This document shows positions 55,820-64,000 of a stretch of DNA of 64,000 bases, piece by piece (the stretch's first letter is position 1; each line of letters starts with the position of its first letter). Position numbers and translations under genes: made by a program. The DNA is taken from NCBI GenBank assembly GCA_009767595.1, contig VSDK01023979.1, positions 127,857 through 191,856 of the forward strand, in the 5' to 3' direction. The DNA is from Symbiodinium kawagutii (taxonomy: Eukaryota > Sar > Dinophyceae > Suessiales > Symbiodiniaceae). The notes under the pieces were generated by a model. The model made no database searches, was not told the DNA's origin, and was given only the letters and a program-made list of their open reading frames with translations.

Positions 55820-56149
55820 GTCAGTTTCGACTTGGGATCTGACAAGAAAGGAAGAGAACAGCTGCCATTGAAATATTCAGGAATCAGCTGCTCATGTCAG
55901 GTCATATCGGAGAATCTTGCGCATGTTGGAAACGGATTGATTTTGAAATTGCTGACCGACTTGGGAGGTAACATGACCCTCATGGGAAGCTCAGTCACCG
56001 CTACCACTGCCGATGTCTCAACCCCCGGGACCGCCTCCCAGGCACACCAAGCGCGACGACATCCGCATGCTCGATGTCCACTTGCGCGAGGCGGGGCGGG
56101 GGGCTTGGTCCCTGACGCATGGATCCGCGCCGAGGATTCCTAGGATCCG
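55820..56149 (+). CDS. Candidate exons, unknown protein
   Basis: After GGTTTACAG the frame reads VSFDLGSDKKGREQLPLKY and VGNGLILKLLTDLGG. From about 56010 a second frame (KRDDIRMLDVHLREAGRG) is better, so an intron or frame change lies between. No family recognised. Confidence 0.35.
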
Positions 56150-56300
56150 CGTCATGAACTATGGTCATCATGAACATCAAAGAAAGGTCTCAGTTTAGCC
56201 CCGTGGTTCACTAATGGAGCTACTACGTGCTACTACTATCTGCTAGTGAGAACTGGTTTCCGCGACACTTTTCTTAGTCTGCTCCAGTTCTCCACTAAAA

Positions 56301-56483
56301 ATGGAGTTGAAAGAGCCTCCATTGGAAGCTCCTCGAGCCGTTGCCGAAGTCCACCTGGGTTGCCGGGCAGTTACAAGACCTGATAGTTTTCCTCGTTGGA
56401 TCTATGAGAGGGTCCCCATATGTCCCCATGATCAGCCGCAAATCCACCATGCCATGGCTGTAGAACTGGCCACTTCGGCTTGA
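56301..56483 (+). CDS. Small ORF, unknown protein (60 aa)
   Basis: ATG to TGA, reading ELKEPPLEAPRAVAEVHLGC and DSFPRWIYERVPICPHDQ. It may be the last exon of the gene at 55820 or a separate small gene. Confidence 0.35.
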   Translation: MELKEPPLEAPRAVAEVHLGCRAVTRPDSFPRWIYERVPICPHDQPQIHHAMAVELATSA

Positions 56484-56659
56484 CCTGTGCTGAAAGAAAC
56501 CAGCTGAGCATGAGTGTAACAGTTGGTATATGTTGGTATCATTGGTGCGCCTGCGGGTTTGGTTCTTGTGGCCACATTGGCCAAAAGATCCAATGCATCC
56601 TCGTTGAAATTTCCCTTACCAAACCATCGGCCTTGAGGCCGAGAAACGACTCATACGGA

Positions 56660-57425
56660 GTACCATTCTGTAGTCACCTAGGTGGGTTGGGTCCCACCAT
56701 TTTGTAATGGTTGATGGATGGCTGGGGTCAAGACACGTCAAGCAGTTTTTCTCGAGTCGTATCGAGTCGAATTACCTAGTCGAGATCAGGATCCCCGGGA
56801 ATAGTGCTAGGGGCTCGCATCCTCCCATGTCCAACCAATCTGTAAGAATTTGACCTGGTAGTCCCAAAGCTGCTGAGAGAATCCATCATTGATTCAGTGT
56901 GCCTCCGACTTCTGGAAGACGGTGCGACAGAGAATAATCACATACAATCACCAGCTATGTTTATCTTGGAAAGTGTTGGGGATTTTTCATGAATTCATTT
57001 GGTTGGTGGTTGGGGGGAAGCCAAGACATCAGTGATATACATGGCATGGAAGTGCAATCATTTGCAGGCATTTTGGAGGGCATCACCGGGCATTTTGGAG
57101 GGCATCACCGATAGCCCTAACATGCCCCACAACTTTCTGCCAGATGCGCCATCCACTTTGTAAGGCGTCTTCATCATATTATATCAGATGCGCCCTGGGA
57201 AACCCTTGACCTGACACTATACAAAATCCGACCAATTTGTAAAGAAATGGTACCGCTCAGAGGCAACTCAGTCAACGTCCGTCAATTTGGTAGTAAATTT
57301 CCCGAGTTGTCGGATGGTTTTTCGGATGGTGAAGCAACCGTTCTGTAAGAAAGGTGGATTGGGTCCGTCCATTTTGCAAGACACTGCTTGCATGTATGAT
57401 GACTGTGTTCATTCATTTTGTAAGG
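56660..57425. repeat. Dispersed TTTGTAAG-type words and a 21-bp tandem repeat
   Basis: The word CA(T)TTTGTAAG or a close variant recurs about six times (for example 56697, 57163, 57236, 57347, 57417). GGTGGGTTGGGTCC near 56680 recurs as GGTGGATTGGGTCC at 57352. GGCATTTTGGAGGGCATCAC is tandemly repeated at 57068-57109. No gene is supported here. Confidence 0.45.
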
Positions 57426-57744
57426 GGGGAGGGTTCGCTCGCCAAAGAGTAAACACAAAACGGCGTACACAACCCACCCGGGGTAATTTTAACGGGGATT
57501 CCAATGCATTTTCTGTGAAGGTCTTCGAACAAGGTGCCCATGATAGAGGTGCTGCCAGCTACGATCCCGATCGATCCTACACCATTAACATCACACAGGT
57601 CATGGTGCTTTGGCTGTGGAGGCTCTTGGTGCTGTCGAGCTCTTCGGTTAAAAGTTGATCAAGTTCATAGGCCTTTGAATCCTATTCACTGGTGAAGATC
57701 ATTGGTTTGGTGGCAGCAGTTGGGTCCAGATAACGGGGAGACAT

Positions 57745-58123
57745 TTGCAAGACCTTGCTTGGTGTCATCGAGGAAGTGGCTTCTCCAAAACCGGCTTTGC
57801 TCCTTCTGATGCAGCGGTGACCAAAACATTTCAGGCCTTTACGGAGGAATGGAAGCAAGAAACTGATGCCGTCACCAAAATATCTGTTTTGACGGATGTG
57901 GGCAATTTCACAAACCCGGCCAGAAGTTGCCAAGACATACGTCCTGGCAAAGATCAAGTGCGGTGGAGCGCAGTTAGCCAGAGATGCCAAGTTCACATAC
58001 CAAGAGGCTTTGGCAGCGGACAAATCCGGTGTCAAGATGCTGTGGCTCTTCTGTGGTGGTGTGCCTGCTCTCCTGCTGATTTCGGGAGCAGTCATAGCAG
58101 CCGTAGCATACCCGATGCGCTGA
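57745..58123 (+). CDS. Unknown protein with C-terminal membrane segment; frame change inside
   Basis: 57745 to about 57910 reads AAVTKTFQAFTEEWKQETD and KISVLTDVGNF in one frame. From about 57905 to TGA at 58121-58123 a second frame reads PEVAKTYVLAKIKCGG, YQEALAADKSGVKML and a hydrophobic end (GGVPALLLISGAVIAAVA), a likely tail anchor. The two parts are contiguous and look like one protein, so an indel, a very short intron or a sequencing error lies near 57905-57920. The 224-codon minus-strand frame over the region is a shadow. Confidence 0.35.
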
Positions 58124-58261
58124 TCGCGCGCTCGAAGCCTCGCAGGGCTACCTCTTGGCTGCGATTCAATGACTTGCATCTGTTTGCAGAGAGCAGGATC
58201 AGTTTGTCTCAGGCTGCGTCCCAGTTCCGATGGGGACAGAGAGAGTTTCCCGCCACATGAT

Positions 58262-58312
58262 GGGCCATCATGAACCATCATGGAACCATCATGAACCATC
58301 ATGGAACCTCTT
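58262..58312. repeat. 22-bp tandem repeat of CCATCATG words
   Basis: Alternating CATCATGAACC and CATCATGGAACC units, just after the candidate coding region. Confidence 0.8.
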
Positions 58313-59387
58313 CGGAGCCAGTCATCACCCCCTTCACCCCAAGGGGTAACCATCAACCGCTGAGCCCACCCGCGGTCGCTAGCGCGGCTCCAGGTAGAGC
58401 TGGTCTTCGGAAACTTGGAAGTGCCACGGCGAGGATGGTGGAGTTTTGGGCTTAAGGTTGATGATGGTTATGTGGTTCAGGTGGATGGTTGATGATGGTT
58501 GATGATGGTTGATGCTGGTTTTATGGTTCAGGTTGGTGGTTGATGATGGATGAGGAGGTTGATGGCTAAGTACGAGCTGTTATGCTTGGTGGTGAATAAT
58601 GGATATCAATGATTACAACCTGTTATGGCTGATGGTGATTACCTACGGTTGTCGAGGCTGAAGGCCAGTGATTTCAACCATGTTGAATGGTAACAATGGT
58701 GAATAACGGTGGTGATGGACAATGGTGAATCACAATGGTTGTAACCATGGTTGAAAATGGTCAACGAAGGTTTATGAAGGTTTGTAATTAAGGATGGCTG
58801 AGAAAGCTTAGTAAGTTCAGGTTGATGAACTGATAAATGGTTCAGGTTGATGGTTGATAATGGTTGGTTTTCGCAGCTTTCGCACTTGATTCCACATGTT
58901 GTGGACATGAAGGATGTCAGGAGCACTTAGTGCCCGTACAACCATCAAGGTATGCACACAAATGAACAAATTGACGTACATCATCCAGCCATGGTTGATA
59001 ATTGTTGGTAAGTAAAAGGGAGAGAGAGATGTGGATGAAATGTCAATGATGGTTGATTATGGCTATGGTTGAACACACTGATTAAAAATCACCAAGCTGA
59101 AAATGGATATCTTTACCATTTACTGATCAGTATATAGTAAGGTTTTACTAACGTACTGATGCTTAGTAGGGTTGATGGTGGGTCATAGTGGTTAATTGAT
59201 TTATTTCAGTCAGGTAATGGTTAGGGATACTGGTTGATCTGTTGTGTTCCAAGTTCAGGATCGAGTATTTGATTACCTGCAGTTTAATATCTTGCACCTA
59301 TTTCCCTACATTCTTTGGCAGGCCTTGAGCTGCAGTGACATGTTCCGCCTCCCTTCTTCTGGGGCTATTCAAAAATTTGGGGTCTAG
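58313..59387. other. AT-rich noncoding, TGATGGTTGA words
   Basis: 58450-58900 repeats TGATGGTTGATGATGG-like words. A pyrimidine-rich stretch and TAG immediately precede the ATG at 59388. Confidence 0.5.
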
Positions 59388-59819
59388 ATGGGTTATTCGA
59401 TGGAGAGGAGAGGGGGGCCGTTGTCAGAGGTGGTGAGAGATATTGAACCGTTGTCACAGAAGCTGCCCAAGGTCTCGGTCACTGGAGCCCTCATGGACCA
59501 AGCACGGCTCTTGAGGACCGCCCTTTCGTCTCAGCACGCCCTGCAGGAACAGAACCCACAACTCTCACAGCCGCCCCAAGGGGATCAGACCTGCAGCAGC
59601 GGTGCGGTTCACAGATTGCAGCAAGTTTGGAGACCATTGCTGCTCCGCTTGGTAGCTTCTTCATATCAATGTTCAGCAGAAGTAAGGATTTGTGTGGACA
59701 CTATCCCTATGGATGGCACTTTTTTTTGGGATCTCTATGGACACGATCCCGATAGATGGTTCAGGTGCCCAGCAAGCCCAGCGATAGGAGAAATCTCACT
59801 GTGGACATGGGCGGCCTAA
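59388..59819 (+). CDS. ORF, unknown protein (up to 143 aa)
   Basis: The ATG at 59388 directly follows GGGGTCTAG, a likely trans-splice or splice acceptor. It reads GGPLSEVVRDIEPLSQKLPK, ARLLRTALSSQHALQEQ and HRLQQVWRPLLLRLVASS, a helical, Gln/Leu-rich protein. The exon probably ends at a GT near 59650. A second + frame (59756-60082) contains MGGLTFEQVLGRAKARSTKG and may be a later exon of the same gene. No family recognised. Confidence 0.42.
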   Translation: MGYSMERRGGPLSEVVRDIEPLSQKLPKVSVTGALMDQARLLRTALSSQHALQEQNPQLSQPPQGDQTCSSGAVHRLQQVWRPLLLRLVASSYQCSAEVRICVDTIPMDGTFFWDLYGHDPDRWFRCPASPAIGEISLWTWAA

Positions 59820-60368
59820 CTTTCGAGCAAGTGCTTGGCCGAGCCAAGGCTCGCTCAACAAAGGGGGCTTACGAACCATCAACACGAGGGGTTATCAACT
59901 GCAGGGGGTGTGGTGCAGTATCCAGGCATTCAACCAGGGCGCATAACCAGTCAGAGAAGTGGATGCCGCTCAAGTCGTTGTTGGCCGAGACAGACTTATT
60001 GGCCCAGCATGGATTGCTATGGAGAGTTGCTGGTAGCAAATTGATCGTTAAGTGTTGTCAGATGGTCAACGTACCATTTTGATCATTTTGATTGCACGTA
60101 TTTGCATGTCATTGCAATAGCGAACCTTCAATACCTTCAGAAGTTGTGGTGCAATCCATTCCTTGGCGCTGAAGGGGGGTAATAATGGATCCCGTCCCCG
60201 TATCACTTGCTATCACTTAACATCACTTAACTAAGTCTGCATGATTTGTCAACTGTGCATGTTTGAATGTATGAAATTGATTGATGTTGGATGAATAGGC
60301 GATTACGTTGACAAATGTAGAGATACACACACGCACACCATTCTCCTGGCCACGTTTGCGCGAGCCAG

Positions 60369-60527
60369 GGCGGCATTCTCAGCAACCCGCAGCCACCACC
60401 TGCATCTTCCAAGTTCGCGGTCAGCAAGCTGGCCAGCAGCCTCAGGTCTGAAGGCCATGGAGAAATCCCATGGTGTGATGCGCCCTTCAATGGTTGGCCG
60501 TGGGACACTGATGTAGCCATGCTGTAG
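60369..60527 (+). CDS. Candidate 3' terminal exon, unknown protein
   Basis: After GCGCGAGCCAG the frame reads GGILSNPQPPPASSKFAVSK, then LASSLRSEGHGEIPWCDAPF, and ends in TAG at 60525-60527. The 170-codon minus-strand frame across 60227-60739 is taken as its shadow. A second short coding-like frame follows at 60580-60658 (LEFPTEVVRDAKVDVW to TGA). Confidence 0.35.
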   Translation, partial: GGILSNPQPPPASSKFAVSKLASSLRSEGHGEIPWCDAPFNGWPWDTDVAML

Positions 60528-60658
60528 CATGCTGTAGCCTCAAGTGACTGCTGCTTACATGGATCAAAGCCCTGGCAAGCTTGGAATTCCCCACCGAGGT
60601 GGTTCGGGACGCCAAAGTGGATGTTTGGTGCCAGCGGGGTCCTCGGAGCACCCATTGA

Positions 60659-61612
60659 GTTTGGATCAGCCCCAGGTGAATGACCAGCGGTTGCTCCAAG
60701 CTGCTTCTCCAAGTTCAAGAGCTGCTCATTCATCATCATTCATCCTGGTGTTCCAGATCTCTGGGCGCACTTAGGCTTCACCTTCCAGATGCTCATTATT
60801 TGCCCAAGTCCTTGAGAGACACCATCCAGGCAGGAGATCAGGATGCCTGAAGAGGGACTCCCTGGCCCTGCCTCAGCTCCAGGTGGTGAGCCTGGGAGCG
60901 ACCCGTTTGGACATCAAGGGTGCACAGGTGCCATCCCTGAAACCTTCCAAGCGCGGTGATGCTGAGTCAAAATCATGAAGTCATGGCGTGGCCAAACTAG
61001 TTGGCTTGGCCCAACTCAAAGTTGTTTTTGACCCATCAGCAGGGCTCATGCTAGACTCGTTACCATTTGTTACCAACTTCCAAGGGAGGTTGGGTCCAGC
61101 TGCACCAGTGTTTGCACTAGGTCTGACACTGGACGCTGTCAGTCATTTCCTGCCTTGGGGAAGCCTTGCACTGTAAAGCAGATCCTTAAGCGTCCTTAAG
61201 AGCGATGATTTCTGGAAACCTTCCTGTGACTTTGCCTTGAAGTTCTGGTTTTCTTTCCACAGTCCTTTTCAACAACCGTTTGAAATTCACTTTGGTGATG
61301 CGTGTGCAGTGTAACGAGGGCTGGATTCGGACTGTTTTTTTGGGGTAATTCTCATGCCGAATCAAGATGCACATGTCATGTAGAATTGCTACAGCAATCC
61401 ACCAATTGACACACAAATGCGCAAAGTAAACTAAACGTATTCACTGATTTCCGAGACTTACTGGATCCAGGCTTCTTTTCATGATGCAGCAGAGGAGAAT
61501 AAACCAGTAGGTGAGTGAGCAACTCAATATACCAGTATAGATTATTGTAATTAAGATAACTACATTTCTTTGAACTTTTCGAGCTATCAGGGGACAGAAT
61601 CCGCTACTGTAG
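60659..61612. other. No confident gene
   Basis: Weak open frames only (for example 60988-61176 +, 61186-61416 -). AT-rich towards the right. An acceptor (GCTACTGTAG) lies at its end. Confidence 0.4.
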
Positions 61613-62265
61613 CTTTTTGAAACAGCATGCGCAAAAGAAATCTATCATAGTCTAAGTCCTGAAGCATTTCTCCGGTATCAACATAGAAATGTACAGCATG
61701 GTGGTTTGTCAAAATAGGGCCCGCCAAAAATTGCTGGGTTTATAACAAATAAATGGCTAATATTGGATGATTTGGGGGTACCCCCCCATTTTAAGAAACC
61801 ACCAGATATACTGGTTGGTGGTTTCAAACATGTTATATTTTCCCTAGAAATTGTTAACAGCTGGTTGGTTGACTAATATTTTTCATACAGGTTGGAACCA
61901 CGAACCAGATCTATGCCGATTTGCGTCCAAAAATCGCTCCTTCCTTCCGCCAGGTGAAGTTGCCGCAGCAAACGCTTTTCAAATCGCGAGCTGCCGAGGG
62001 CAACACCAGCATTGTACTTTCCAAGGCGCAAGCGGCTTGGAAGGTCTGGTTAGGTGCAGCTGTAGGATCACTTGGTTTCTTGGTGAGAGAGGGAGCTAAG
62101 TGGCCAAGGGTATCCAGGGCTATCCCTTTAAAGGGGGAGCTGCCGCCTGGAGTCCAAGCAAATGGTAGCTTCTTTGATTTGTCGAGGGGTAAAGTTGAAA
62201 AATCATTTGTGGGCAACGACGATGCCTGTGCCTACCAGTGGTTGACTGTTGCTTTGGCAACATGA
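61613..62265 (+). CDS. Three-exon gene with two introners and an 8-nt microexon, unknown protein
   Basis: Exon 61613-61700 follows GCTACTGTAG and reads ETACAKEIYHSLSPEAFLR and YQHRNVQH, ending one base into a codon. Removing the F1 element leaves ATATACTG (61806-61813), which completes GAT-ATA-CTG. Removing the F2 element then joins, in phase 0, to exon 61909-62265, which reads IYADLRPKIAPSFRQVKLPQ, SIVLSKAQAAWKVWLGAAVG and DDACAYQWLTVALAT to TGA. The last exon alone has 118 codons with strong coding texture. The 5' end was not found. Family unknown; the segment WKVWLGAAVGSLGFLV is mildly hydrophobic. Confidence 0.6.
61701..61805 (+). mobile_element. F1 introner-like element (105 bp)
   Basis: Begins GTGGTTTGTCAAAATAGGGC and ends CATTTTAAGAAACCACCAG. 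The ends are inverted repeats and the right arm carries GGGGGTACCCC. GT at the left and AG at the right are within the repeats. Confidence 0.7.
61814..61908 (+). mobile_element. F2 introner-like element (95 bp)
   Basis: Begins GTTGGTGGTTTCAAACATG and ends GTTGGAACCACGAACCAG. It is alignable end to end with 55312-55408. It abuts the well-supported coding exon that begins at 61909. Confidence 0.72.
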
Positions 62266-62556
62266 GGCGCATTTTTTGGGCCCCCAAGATCCCCGAGCAC
62301 TAAATTGATATTGGCGCCGACTCACCTTGCTGTGAGCAACTTTGCAGCATGTGTACATGAAAGGACCCCAAAGTCGGTCAGCTTTCTCCTTCAAAGGGCA
62401 GGGTTCAGTCAAAACTGATTCGCTTGAAACCTTGGAAGAAACACATACAAACAGTTACAAACATATAAAAACCTTATATCACATAGTGCTTTGGGCAGGC
62501 TTGGTGTGTGAATATCATTCTGTACATGGCCAGCAGTCAAACATAAATGTTTGTGA

Positions 62557-62570
62557 CATTTTGGCTCAAG
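62557..62570 (+). other. Relic of the dinoflagellate spliced leader
   Basis: CATTTTGGCTCAAG is identical to the last 14 nt of the 22-nt dinoflagellate spliced leader that is trans-spliced onto nuclear mRNAs. Such relics mark mRNAs that were reverse transcribed and re-inserted. It lies 85 bp upstream of the intronless ORF at 62656, on the same strand. Further upstream the match to the leader is lost. Confidence 0.6.
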
Positions 62571-62655
62571 CATGCCAAAATAGCTAACATTGCAGAGTGA
62601 AACTCTTGAGTGAATCTCTTGAGAGAATCTCTAAGCCCTGTTGGCTTTTTCTTTG

Positions 62656-64000
62656 ATGGAAGAAGTCATCCGGATTTGGCGGGAAACCAATGGTGTCGTC
62701 GATGATGGTGACTTCGCCTTTTTCTTCGATAGTTTCACCCAGGCCCAGGAAGAAGCCGGCGAGGAAATTGCCCAGGCCTGGCAGCGTGCCAGAGATGTTG
62801 CTACATCAGGAGTTGATGTAGTTGTGAAAGGCATGTTGGAGCGCGAGGATGCTCAGCTCCTGGCCCAGTCTCGGAGGGCATCTCCAAAGGAGACGAAGGC
62901 TCCTGTTCCCAAACCTAGCAGCAAGGCTTTGGCTGCTGCGCCCAGAGTGGTGCGTCAAGGGGAGAAGCCCCAGGGAGATAAGGAGCGTTTTCGTCCCGCT
63001 CTGCAAGAGCTTGGTCGGCATGCCAGTTGGTTTGCCCCTGGGCCTGGTGAGACTGAAGCAGATGTCAATGAAGCCATGCAACCTTTGTTGACGGACTTGT
63101 TAGAGAAGACTGAATTTCCGACGCTTCAGCGGGTCAAAAATACCTGGATCGAGCTTGGAAGTTGGTTGGATGACCAAGGCATTAATCCCAGGTTTGCCTC
63201 TGCCAGCCACCTTAGTCGATTTTTTCAGCAGTGCGGAGCCCCCAGTCGAGTGTTGCCGGCTCTTCAATGGATCATTCACAACATGCGTGTTCCTTGGGAC
63301 TTGTCCCTTTGTCGGGGACGCACAAAGCAGGCCAAAGGGCATCATGGCCTTGGTGCACGTCAGTCGCCCACTGCTGAGCCAGCCATGGTGTATTGCCTGC
63401 TGGACAAGTTGGACTACGCTTTGCAGTTCAACACCGCAGCTGCTTCATCTTTGGTGGTCACCTATCTGCAGGTCGCCGGATGCGTCCGCCTTGAGCACGT
63501 GCAGCGCTCTAAGGTCCTGAAGATCACTCAGTACAGTGTGTTTTTCTGGTGCTCTCGTGGGAAGCAGAAGAACCAGAGGCACGGATTTGTCTGGGCGGCT
63601 CCCCGAAGCCTCCAATCTGGTTGGGCCTCTGACATCGGTGCCTGGATTAAGGATACCATCATTGATCGGCAAATCGAATTCATAGGTTTTGAAGCTACCA
63701 CGGGAGCCAGGCTGACTGCAAAGTCCATTCAGGACACAGTGCGTTTAGCCATGCGAGGAGTGGTTCCCGATGATGAGCTGCAGCTGCTTACCAGCAAATC
63801 TTGGCGGCAGGCCCCAATCACTTGGTCAGTCATGGCCCAGTTGACTCCCTCCCAGCAGGTGGCACTTGGGAATTGGACTGACAAGGCAGCTGCTCAGAAG
63901 ATGAGTCAGATGCCACTTCGGTACACTGGGGCCAAGCAGTACCAATCTTTGTTGGTGAAGCATGCTTTTATGTTGTTCATGCTCGGGTGCACTGCCATGA
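62656..64000 (+). CDS. Intronless tyrosine recombinase-like protein, open at the window edge
   Basis: From ATG 62656 (first after an in-frame TAA at 62632) the frame is open for 448 codons to the end of the window, so the protein is partial. Residues 1-60 are acidic. A Lys/Pro-rich linker follows. Residues about 150-215 (TLQRVKNTWIELGSWLDDQ, then HLSRFFQQCG) resemble the helical core-binding domain of tyrosine recombinases. The possible catalytic set is Arg278 (AGCVRLEHV), Lys303 (SRGKQKNQ), Arg384 (SKSWRQAP), the LGNW box at 404-407 (the usual LGH box) and Tyr423 (LRYTGAKQY). Order and spacing fit phage-integrase-type recombinases, as in Crypton or DIRS elements. This is pattern reading, not a database match. 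A spliced-leader relic lies 85 bp upstream. Confidence 0.55.
   Translation, partial: MEEVIRIWRETNGVVDDGDFAFFFDSFTQAQEEAGEEIAQAWQRARDVATSGVDVVVKGMLEREDAQLLAQSRRASPKETKAPVPKPSSKALAAAPRVVRQGEKPQGDKERFRPALQELGRHASWFAPGPGETEADVNEAMQPLLTDLLEKTEFPTLQRVKNTWIELGSWLDDQGINPRFASASHLSRFFQQCGAPSRVLPALQWIIHNMRVPWDLSLCRGRTKQAKGHHGLGARQSPTAEPAMVYCLLDKLDYALQFNTAAASSLVVTYLQVAGCVRLEHVQRSKVLKITQYSVFFWCSRGKQKNQRHGFVWAAPRSLQSGWASDIGAWIKDTIIDRQIEFIGFEATTGARLTAKSIQDTVRLAMRGVVPDDELQLLTSKSWRQAPITWSVMAQLTPSQQVALGNWTDKAAAQKMSQMPLRYTGAKQYQSLLVKHAFMLFMLGCTAM

Noticed and set aside
57682..58356. 224-codon minus-strand open frame
   Set aside because: It lies opposite a + strand region with better coding texture, begins in a CCATCATG tandem repeat, and shows no domain. 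Stop-poor composition explains it.
60227..60739. 170-codon minus-strand open frame
   Set aside because: The + strand offers a better exon (60369-60527) with an acceptor and a stop; the minus frame ends in an AT-rich tail that looks noncoding.

Overview
The window reads as nuclear DNA of a dinoflagellate, most likely Symbiodiniaceae-like; the species cannot be named from the sequence. The evidence is: small exons separated by introns, some with GC (possibly GA) donors; a 14-nt match to the 3' end of the dinoflagellate spliced leader; a pentatricopeptide (PPR) gene and an ankyrin gene of a type common in dinoflagellates; a Ty1/copia element with the extra domains seen in dinoflagellate copies; and long simple repeats. 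Every gene I can support lies on the + strand, as expected for a unidirectional gene array. I see no tRNA, rRNA or CRISPR array.

Layout. 1-17 kb: repeat-rich DNA with scattered exons, mostly of unknown function (one aldo-keto-reductase-like exon near 1.9 kb, and two phase-consistent small genes at 10.7-11.6 and 12.1-12.6 kb). 17.3-18.3 kb: a four-exon ankyrin gene in which all three introns are GC-AG. 20-20.4 kb: a two-exon gene split by an inverted-repeat intron. 22.6-27 kb: a PPR gene interrupted by a 125-N assembly gap. 30.3-31.7 kb: a secretory sulfotransferase-like gene. 31.7-32.4 kb: a pentanucleotide satellite. 32.75-34.3 kb: a four-exon glycosyltransferase-like gene. 36.57-45.13 kb: a complete but mutated Ty1/copia element with 222-bp LTRs and a target duplication. 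46.2-48.0 kb: a mitochondrial-type DEAD-box helicase. 52.3-52.8 kb: an RRP15-like ribosome-biogenesis gene. 55.2-62.3 kb: small genes split by short repeated introns. 62.66 kb to the end: an intronless ORF open to the edge, resembling a tyrosine recombinase, with a spliced-leader relic just upstream.

The most interesting theme is a set of short (about 90-118 bp) related elements with inverted-repeat ends whose boundaries coincide with splice sites. In several independent gene models (20.1, 28.6, 34.5, 50.7, 55.3, 61.7 and 61.8 kb) removing the element exactly, GT to AG (GA to AG in one), leaves a continuous reading frame. I sort them into three families: F1 with ends GTGGTTTCT / AGAAACCACCAG and internal GGGGTACCCC, F2 with GTTGGTGGTTT / AACCACCAACCAG, and F3 with a shared CACTAGTTNACCATGGGT core. 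They behave as introners, that is, transposable elements that create introns. At 61.7-61.9 kb an F1 and an F2 element sit only 8 bp apart, leaving an 8-nt microexon.

Limits: all models were built by eye. Exons without a recognisable family are inferred from open frame, codon texture, splice dinucleotides and phase agreement, and many are given low confidence. Long minus-strand open frames were judged to be shadows of + strand coding.
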